DNA of 56,171 nucleotides from Oscillibacter sp. (GTDB lineage Bacteria > Bacillota > Clostridia > Oscillospirales > Oscillospiraceae). The translations under genes were made by a program, and so were the position numbers. Shown here one piece after another: positions 51,201 through 56,171 of the stretch. The stretch is from assembly GCA_022797935.1 (NCBI GenBank), contig JAAWLO010000007.1, positions 1 to 56,171 of the forward strand. Reading direction: 5' to 3'. The notes under the pieces were generated by a model. That model did no database searches, had not been told where the DNA came from, and saw only the letters and a program-made list of their open reading frames with translations. Within the stretch, counting starts at the first letter, position 1. Every line of letters begins with the position of its first letter.

Positions 51201-51935
51201 TCAGCGGGACTCTGCCCGGGCCCGGAGCTGCTCCTCCGTGACCGCATAGGCCGCCTGAGACCAGCGGTCCACCGGCCGGTCCACCGGCAGCGGTTTCCCC
51301 CGGCGGGCATAGATGGCAGCGGCGACCGTCTCCAGCAGCTTGGGATTCTTCACCAGCAAAGGTCCCGTAAGCTGCGACGCGAAGACATTTTTCCAGTGGA
51401 AGCCCTCCGCTCCCCGCTCCTTCTCGTTGCCAAAGCCCATGTCCAGACGGGTCAGCAGCGGCGTCTCCACGCCGGTGACCATTCCGCATTTGTTCATGAA
51501 GCCCACGATCGCCTCGGGGTAGAGGTCCGTATGACCGTAAACATCCCCAACCAGGCGCTTTTTGCCGTGGGTGACGGTGAAAGAGGCCAGACCCAAACCC
51601 TCATAAGCGCTGCCGTCCGCCTCCTGAACACGCTGCCCCAGGAGGTCCATAGCCGTTCCCGCAAAGAGTATGGCAGCGCCGTCACCGGCGGCGGCCTTCA
51701 GCTGGCTGCCGAAGCGGGCAAAATCCGCCATAGCGGCCCGAGCCGCCCGTTCCGTGCCTGCGCCCATATAGAAAAAGTCGCCCCGGGCAATGTCCGCGCC
51801 GCCGCCGGGGACCACAGTCTCCAGGATGACGTCACAGTCCAGATACTTTAAATAGCGCTCCAGCGCCAGAACATTCCCCCGGCTGCCGTACAGGCTCATC
51901 AGGTCCGGGTAAAAATGGATCATCCGCACCTCCAT
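51201..51935 (-). CDS. gatD: GatD-like glutamine amidotransferase subunit lacking catalytic Cys and His
   Basis: 244 residues. The fold is that of GatD, the class I glutaminase that feeds ammonia to MurT for amidating D-Glu of lipid II: IHFYPDLMSLYGSRGNVLALERYL at the N terminus, DFFYMGAGTERA, and NVFASQLTGPLLVKNPKLLE at the end. The two residues required for glutamine hydrolysis are gone. Where the family has CGGYQLLG (Cys94) this protein has AGTAMDLLG at 92-100, and where it has YLHGPLL (His189) it has QLTGPLL with Thr190. The GFENH-type segment is also altered to GFMNKCG. It probably cannot hydrolyse glutamine. It follows murT by 4 bases. ATG at 51935 has AAGGAGG upstream; ATG at 51923 is possible. 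Confidence 0.85.
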   Translation of the reverse strand: MEVRMIHFYPDLMSLYGSRGNVLALERYLKYLDCDVILETVVPGGGADIARGDFFYMGAGTERAARAAMADFARFGSQLKAAAGDGAAILFAGTAMDLLGQRVQEADGSAYEGLGLASFTVTHGKKRLVGDVYGHTDLYPEAIVGFMNKCGMVTGVETPLLTRLDMGFGNEKERGAEGFHWKNVFASQLTGPLLVKNPKLLETVAAAIYARRGKPLPVDRPVDRWSQAAYAVTEEQLRARAESR

Positions 51936-51939
51936 GCCC

Positions 51940-53262
51940 TCAGCCCTCCTTTTCCACATGGGCCAGCAGCTTGTCCCGGTCCGAGAAACAGGTAACCACA
52001 AACAGGTCCTCGTCCCCGCTCCGCTTCAGTTCCGCCGCCGCTCTGGCAATGTCCGGCTCAACGGTCCAATCCTCCAAACCGGTAAAGGAAACGCGCTCTG
52101 CCAAATCATTGCAGTACCGTCCCGCCAGAATCACCCGCTTCACATGGGGGACACAGAGCTGGTCAAAATCAATGTCCCACAGCCAGCTGGTCTCACTCGT
52201 AAAATACTTCCGGCTTACCGCATCCACAATGACCAGCACCGTACAATCCCGCTCCGCCGCCGCGATATAGCGCAGGTTTGTATCGTAGGCAATGGAGTTC
52301 TCATGCTTACTGGTCAGCAGCATGCCGTGATGCGCCCCTAAGCGGAAGGTCTGCATCCGGCCGTTCTTCAGCAGGTAGCTGCTGAGGACAGCGGCGGCTG
52401 TCTCCCGGCTTACACCGCACTCCCGGCAGACAGCATAGGCTGCCAGGATGTTGTAAATGTTATAGATGCTTCGGAAGGCCAAACCGACGGAAACCTCGCC
52501 GTCTATGGTCAGGCTGCCGGCCTCCAGATCCACCGCCGTAACCGTATACCCGGTCTCCGGCTTCCGGTGACCGCATTTGGTGCACCGGTACGCGCCAATC
52601 TGGTTGTAATGGACATAATCATACTCCATAGACCCATGACAGAGGGGACAGTAAGCCCCGTCATGATAGACGCCGCCCGGCGCATCCCCGGACACCGAAC
52701 AGCGGTCCAGGCCAAACCACCGCACGTTCTCCCGGCCCTGGGCAAAGCAAGAGGACAGGGGATCATCCGCATTCAGCAGCAGCTTTGTCTCCGGATGAAG
52801 CGCGGGAAGAATGGCGTCATACACCCATTCCGGATGACCGTTTCGGGTAAGCTGGTCCCGGTAGAGGTTAGTAATTACAAATTCCGTGGGATGAAAATAC
52901 CGGAACGTATGGGCGGCATAGCGCTCGTCGGATTCGATGAGGAGTACGTCGGCCTTTACCGTGCCCCCAAAGGTGGCGCGGGTCAGCACCAATGTGGTCA
53001 CACCCTCAATTTGGTTGGAGCCCTCCTCGTTGTAAACCACGGATTTTCCGTCCGCCCGCAGGATGGCGGCAATCATCTCCACGGTGGAAGTCTTGCCATT
53101 GGAGCCGGTGACGGCAATCACCCGCTCCGGCAGCGTCACCCGCCGGAGAATATCCGGACAGACCTTCAGCGCCAGCTTTCCGGGGAGGGAGCTGCCCTTC
53201 CCCACCAGTCCGCCTACAAAGTGTCCCAGCTTGCACAGGGCAATGGCGAGAACCTTTCTCAC
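51940..53262 (-). CDS. murT: MurT-like Mur ligase (divergent C-terminal domain)
   Basis: 440 residues. Mur ligase core with the ATP loop AVTGSNGKTSTVEMIAAIL at about 49-67, NEEGSNQIEG, and a zinc-ribbon insert with CPLC (about 207-210) and CTKC (about 227-230), then the DUF1727 C-terminal domain including SWLWDIDFDQL. MurT with GatD normally converts lipid II D-isoglutamate to D-isoglutamine. The C-terminal motifs usually reading KNPAGFN and NDNIADGRD are here SKHENSIAYDTN and VDAVSRKYFTSE, so this copy is divergent in the region that contacts GatD. GTG start at 53262 overlaps the upstream stop (GTGA). Confidence 0.85.
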   Translation of the reverse strand: MRKVLAIALCKLGHFVGGLVGKGSSLPGKLALKVCPDILRRVTLPERVIAVTGSNGKTSTVEMIAAILRADGKSVVYNEEGSNQIEGVTTLVLTRATFGGTVKADVLLIESDERYAAHTFRYFHPTEFVITNLYRDQLTRNGHPEWVYDAILPALHPETKLLLNADDPLSSCFAQGRENVRWFGLDRCSVSGDAPGGVYHDGAYCPLCHGSMEYDYVHYNQIGAYRCTKCGHRKPETGYTVTAVDLEAGSLTIDGEVSVGLAFRSIYNIYNILAAYAVCRECGVSRETAAAVLSSYLLKNGRMQTFRLGAHHGMLLTSKHENSIAYDTNLRYIAAAERDCTVLVIVDAVSRKYFTSETSWLWDIDFDQLCVPHVKRVILAGRYCNDLAERVSFTGLEDWTVEPDIARAAAELKRSGDEDLFVVTCFSDRDKLLAHVEKEG

Positions 53263-53924
53263 TGCGCATCCATCTCCTTTTCCGGCAGTTCCCGCAGGTC
53301 CGCGATGGCCCGTACCGGCGCGCCATCGGCGTCCTGGAATTTCAGCGGCAGCGCATAGAACCGGAAATTCTCCCGTCCCGCCACCTTTTTCAGGCACAGG
53401 CTCTCCAGCAAGACCATGTTGTCATTGAGAAGGATTTTGTGGGCCGTGTTGCTCTGGTCCCCCACGGCGTCCACTCCCGGCGCGTCGGTTCCCACACCCT
53501 TGAGTCCGCAGGAGACCAAATACCGGGCCGCCGCCGCGTCCAGCACAGGGAACCCATCCTCCAGGTATTCCGGAGTACCCCACTTTTTCTCCCAGCCGGT
53601 ATAGAACAGGACAAAATCCGCCGACCGGATCGCGCCGTTCTGTTCCCGGAGGAAATCAGCGGTAATCACCGGTCCCGCCTGGGTGACGTCCAGAGCCGTG
53701 GCCCGGCCGCAGAAGGAGGAGAGGGGCAGCTTATCCAGCGTGGCGCCCCCCAGCAGCAGATGGGCCGGCGCATCCATGTGGGTGCCGGCGTGAGACCCTA
53801 AGCTCAGACGGGTCAGGCGGCAGCCGCTGTTGGTGAGGGAGGCGGTTTTCTCCAAAACCGGAACCGGATCGCCGGGATAAACCGGGATATCCGCCGTAAT
53901 GGTGTGGGTCAGGTCAATAATCAT
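53259..53924 (-). CDS. cyclase family protein (kynurenine formamidase-like)
   Basis: 221 residues. The HAGTHMDAPAH metal motif (HxGTHxDxPxH) at about 45-55 marks the cyclase/kynurenine formamidase family of Mn/Zn hydrolases; supporting motifs are IDLTHTITADIPVYPGDP at the N terminus and GLKGVGTDAPGVDAVG. Substrate unknown; no tryptophan degradation genes are near. ATG at 53924 follows AAAGGAAGCGC. It overlaps the start of murT, which makes a three-gene operon of unexplained composition. Confidence 0.88.
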   Translation of the reverse strand: MIIDLTHTITADIPVYPGDPVPVLEKTASLTNSGCRLTRLSLGSHAGTHMDAPAHLLLGGATLDKLPLSSFCGRATALDVTQAGPVITADFLREQNGAIRSADFVLFYTGWEKKWGTPEYLEDGFPVLDAAAARYLVSCGLKGVGTDAPGVDAVGDQSNTAHKILLNDNMVLLESLCLKKVAGRENFRFYALPLKFQDADGAPVRAIADLRELPEKEMDAQ

Positions 53925-54014
53925 GAAGCGCTTCCTTTCTTGTTTGTATGGCCAGATGTGAGACGTCAAAGGGGTAAGAATTTAGAATCCGCTCAGGGCA
54001 CGCCGTGCAGGAAT

Positions 54015-55913
54015 TCAGGGGTTTCGTCCCGAAAAAGGCTTCAAAGAGCCGCTCTCCAGCGCAATCATCAGCGCAGCCACGTCCGCCGGGGACACGCCGG
54101 AAATTCGGGACGCCTGCCCCAAATCCAGAGGCTTCACGGCGTTCAGCTTTTCCCTCGCCTCCAGGCGCAGGCCCTGGATGCCGCTGTAGTCAATACCGTC
54201 CGGCAGCTGATGCGAGGACATCTTTCTAAAATCCTCCACTTGTTTCTCCTGGCGGCGGATGTAGCCCTCGTACTTCACGGAGATTTCCACCTGCTCCCGC
54301 ACGTCCGGCGGCAAGTCCGGCCGTTCCGGGTCAAAGGGGGCCAGCTCGTCGTAATGAATCCGGGGCCTGCGCAGCAAGGCGTCCAGCGGGCAGCCCCCAG
54401 GCGCATCCGCCGTGTCCTTGGAGGCCAGGAACGCCGCCAATTCCGGCGAAGGCGACGCCCCGCTGTGGCGCAGGCGCTGGATTTCCCGGTCCACGGCGGC
54501 GTATTTCGCCTCCACCGCCCGGAGGCGCTCTTCCGGCACCAGACCAATTTCGCAGCCCCGCCGGGTCAGACGCAAATCCGCGTTATCCTGCCGCAGAAGC
54601 AGCCGGTACTCACTCCGGGAGGTCATCATGCGGTAAGGTTCCTCCGTCCCTTTGGTGACCAGATCATCAATGAGGGTCCCGGCATAGCTCTCCGCCCGGG
54701 AGAGAATAAAGGGACCCTCTCCCCGGAGCTTCCGGGCGGCGTTGACTCCGGCCACGAAGCCCTGTACCGCCGCCTCCTCGTAGCCGGAGGAACCGTTAAA
54801 CTGCCCCGCACCATAAAGGCCGGGCAGGGCCTTCACCTCCAGAGTAGGCGCCAGGGCCAGCGGGTCCAGGCAGTCATACTCAATGGCGTAGGCAGGCCGG
54901 GACATAACGGCCCGTTGCAGGCCGGGGACACTGTGGAGCATCTGTATCTGAACTTCTTCCGGCATGGACGAGGAGAAGCCCTGAATGTATAATTCCTCCG
55001 TATCCAGCCCCATCGGCTCAACAAAAAGCTGATGCCGGAGCTTCTCCGGGAACCGAACAATCTTTGTCTCAAAGGAGGGGCAGTAACGGGGACCGACGCC
55101 CTGAATGGTTCCAGAATACATCGGGGCACGGTCCAGGTTCTCCCGGACAATCCGGCGGGTTTCCTCCGTGGTCCAGGTGAGCCAGCAGACGGCCCGGTTC
55201 TCCGGAGGGTCCTTGGTGCTGTAAGAGAAGGGTATGGGCAGTTCATCCCCCGTCTGGACCTCCATTTCATCGAAGTCCACGGTCTGAGCCAAGACCCGGG
55301 GCGGCGTGCCGGTTTTAAAGCGCCGCAGGGGCAGACCCAGCGTCCGGAGCGATTCCGCCAGTCTTCCGGCGGCGTGCATTCCATCGGGGCCGGAGTCCTC
55401 TATGCATTCGCCGGTAATCGTCCGGCCGGACAGGTAGGTGCCCGTCGCCAGAATAACCGCCCGGACATGAAATACCGCTCCCGTAGAGAGAACCACGGCG
55501 GAAACGGCGCCGTTTTCCTGGCGGAGCTCCACCGCCTCTCCCTGGCGGACTGTAAGGTGCTCCTGGCGTTCCAGGGCGTGTTTCATTCGTCCCTGGTACT
55601 TTCGCCGGTCCGCCTGTGCCCGGAGGCTCCAGACGGCGGGGCCCTTCCCCTTGTTCAGCAGGCGGTATTGGATGCAGCATTCGTCGGCGGCTTTGGCCAT
55701 TTCACCCCCCAGGGCGTCCAACTCACGGACAAGATGTCCTTTGGCGGTGCCGCCGATGGCGGGATTGCAGGGCATGTTGCCTACGGAGTCCAGGTTTATC
55801 GTAAAAACGATTGTTTCCAGGCCCAGCCGGGCCGCGGCCAGGGCGGCTTCAATGCCTGCATGGCCTGCGCCGATGACGGCGATATCGTAGCTTCCGGCGT
55901 TGAATGTTTCCAT
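54015..55913 (-). CDS. mnmG: tRNA uridine-34 modification FAD enzyme MnmG
   Basis: 632 residues, standard length. With MnmE it installs the carboxymethylaminomethyl group at U34 of several tRNAs. FAD motif DIAVIGAGHAGIEAALAAARLG at the N terminus, NPAIGGTAKGHLVRELDALGG, GTYLSGRTITGE, RRFKTGTPPR, YCPSFETKIVRFPE, GLYGAGQFNGSSGYEEAAVQG, and the C-terminal YEGYIRRQEKQVEDFRK and DYSGIQGLRLEAREKLNAVKP segments. ATG at 55913 has GGAG 6 bases upstream and is the family's usual start, though the frame stays open to 56129. The usual partner mnmE would lie to the right, outside the window. Confidence 0.96.
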   Translation of the reverse strand: METFNAGSYDIAVIGAGHAGIEAALAAARLGLETIVFTINLDSVGNMPCNPAIGGTAKGHLVRELDALGGEMAKAADECCIQYRLLNKGKGPAVWSLRAQADRRKYQGRMKHALERQEHLTVRQGEAVELRQENGAVSAVVLSTGAVFHVRAVILATGTYLSGRTITGECIEDSGPDGMHAAGRLAESLRTLGLPLRRFKTGTPPRVLAQTVDFDEMEVQTGDELPIPFSYSTKDPPENRAVCWLTWTTEETRRIVRENLDRAPMYSGTIQGVGPRYCPSFETKIVRFPEKLRHQLFVEPMGLDTEELYIQGFSSSMPEEVQIQMLHSVPGLQRAVMSRPAYAIEYDCLDPLALAPTLEVKALPGLYGAGQFNGSSGYEEAAVQGFVAGVNAARKLRGEGPFILSRAESYAGTLIDDLVTKGTEEPYRMMTSRSEYRLLLRQDNADLRLTRRGCEIGLVPEERLRAVEAKYAAVDREIQRLRHSGASPSPELAAFLASKDTADAPGGCPLDALLRRPRIHYDELAPFDPERPDLPPDVREQVEISVKYEGYIRRQEKQVEDFRKMSSHQLPDGIDYSGIQGLRLEAREKLNAVKPLDLGQASRISGVSPADVAALMIALESGSLKPFSGRNP

Positions 55914-55934
55914 CGTTGCTCCTAAGTTGTGGTT

Positions 55935-56080
55935 TCTCGCTCCCGCGAGGGGAGGGGTTGGGTTTTCTCCGAACGGGGAACGGGTTCCCTCTCCGAGGGG
56001 GGATTCCTTTTTTCCCCGCAGGGGAATGGTTTTTTCTCCGATAGGGGGATTTTGCTTTTTCCCGAAGGAGGAAGTCTGTA
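55935..56080 (-). repeat. degenerate 24-bp tandem repeat upstream of mnmG
   Basis: About six units of roughly 22-26 bases on the minus strand, each like TCCCCCTATCGGAGAAAAA, several able to fold a short CCCC/GGGG hairpin. Read in the mnmG frame they give an 8-residue period (PPIGEKTI, PLRGKKES, PLGEGTRS, PFGENPTP). Most likely an intergenic repeat rather than coding. Confidence 0.65.
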
Positions 56081-56104
56081 CCTGCCCTGACGGGCGGGGG
56101 GATG

Positions 56105-56124
56105 CCAGCCAGGATGCTGGCTGG
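56105..56124. promoter_or_regulatory. hairpin near the right edge
   Basis: CCAGCCAG (56105-56112) pairs with CTGGCTGG (56117-56124), loop GATG. There is no T tract on either strand inside the window; role unclear. Confidence 0.35.
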
Positions 56125-56171
56125 TTCATTGCAGCACCGTCGCGGCGGGACGATTCCCGGCCCCTGCCGGG

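Overview
The window (about 56 kb, GC-rich) reads as a chromosomal segment of an anaerobic, spore-forming, low-redundancy Firmicute of the Clostridia, most likely Oscillospiraceae. The signs are SpoVAD and a SleB-type cortex hydrolase, AAGGAGG ribosome sites, sigma-A promoters, c-di-GMP-I riboswitches, class B sortase with a VPKTG substrate, and Clostridia-type housekeeping families. Genus cannot be set from sequence alone. No rRNA, tRNA, CRISPR array, phage or complete insertion sequence was seen.

Layout. 1-1.2 kb: carbamate kinase. 1.4-8.7 kb: a branched-chain amino acid operon (ilvB-ilvN, three small genes, a second ilvB-ilvN pair, ilvC). It is preceded by a 55-codon leader peptide and an antiterminator/terminator pair, a textbook-style ribosome-mediated attenuator that is not apparent from long reading frames. 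8.7-11.8 kb: DUF815 AAA ATPase and a siroheme nitrite/sulfite reductase. 11.8-15.7 kb: MarR-MATE efflux pair, solitary spoVAD, AIM24-like protein. 15.8-22.4 kb: a minus-strand surface operon (thioester-domain adhesin with an Asp-Ala stalk, an unknown membrane-anchored helical-barrel protein, class B sortase) with a long leader carrying two tandem c-di-GMP-I (GEMM-I) aptamers and a 26-codon upstream ORF. 22.7-29.6 kb: SLH-GH25 lysozyme, small membrane protein, MerR regulator, acetyltransferase, a chemoreceptor with an extracellular zinc-binding CZB module, and a Cys-rich orphan. 29.9-34.9 kb: complete livJHMGF branched-chain amino acid ABC importer. 35.1-41.3 kb: LacI regulator, fructokinase, amylosucrase, then HPr and enzyme I of the PTS, with two classes of LacI-type palindromes at the promoters. 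41.4-48.3 kb: HAD phosphatase/metalloprotease, a 192-bp terminal-inverted-repeat hairpin element, XpaC/TelA module, Xre-TPM pair, DegV. 48.7-56 kb: glutamate dehydrogenase, SleB-like hydrolase, a MurT/GatD pair, a cyclase-family enzyme and MnmG.

Working together: amino acid metabolism dominates (BCAA synthesis, BCAA import, glutamate dehydrogenase). The sucrose locus uses cytoplasmic amylosucrase to polymerise glucose and fructokinase to capture the released fructose. The surface locus links c-di-GMP to cell-wall-anchored adhesion. The most unexpected observations are the MurT/GatD pair whose GatD lacks both catalytic Cys and His, the tandem riboswitch over the adhesin-sortase operon, the ilv attenuator, an HPr without the regulatory serine, and the hairpin-packed inverted-repeat element near 42.5 kb.
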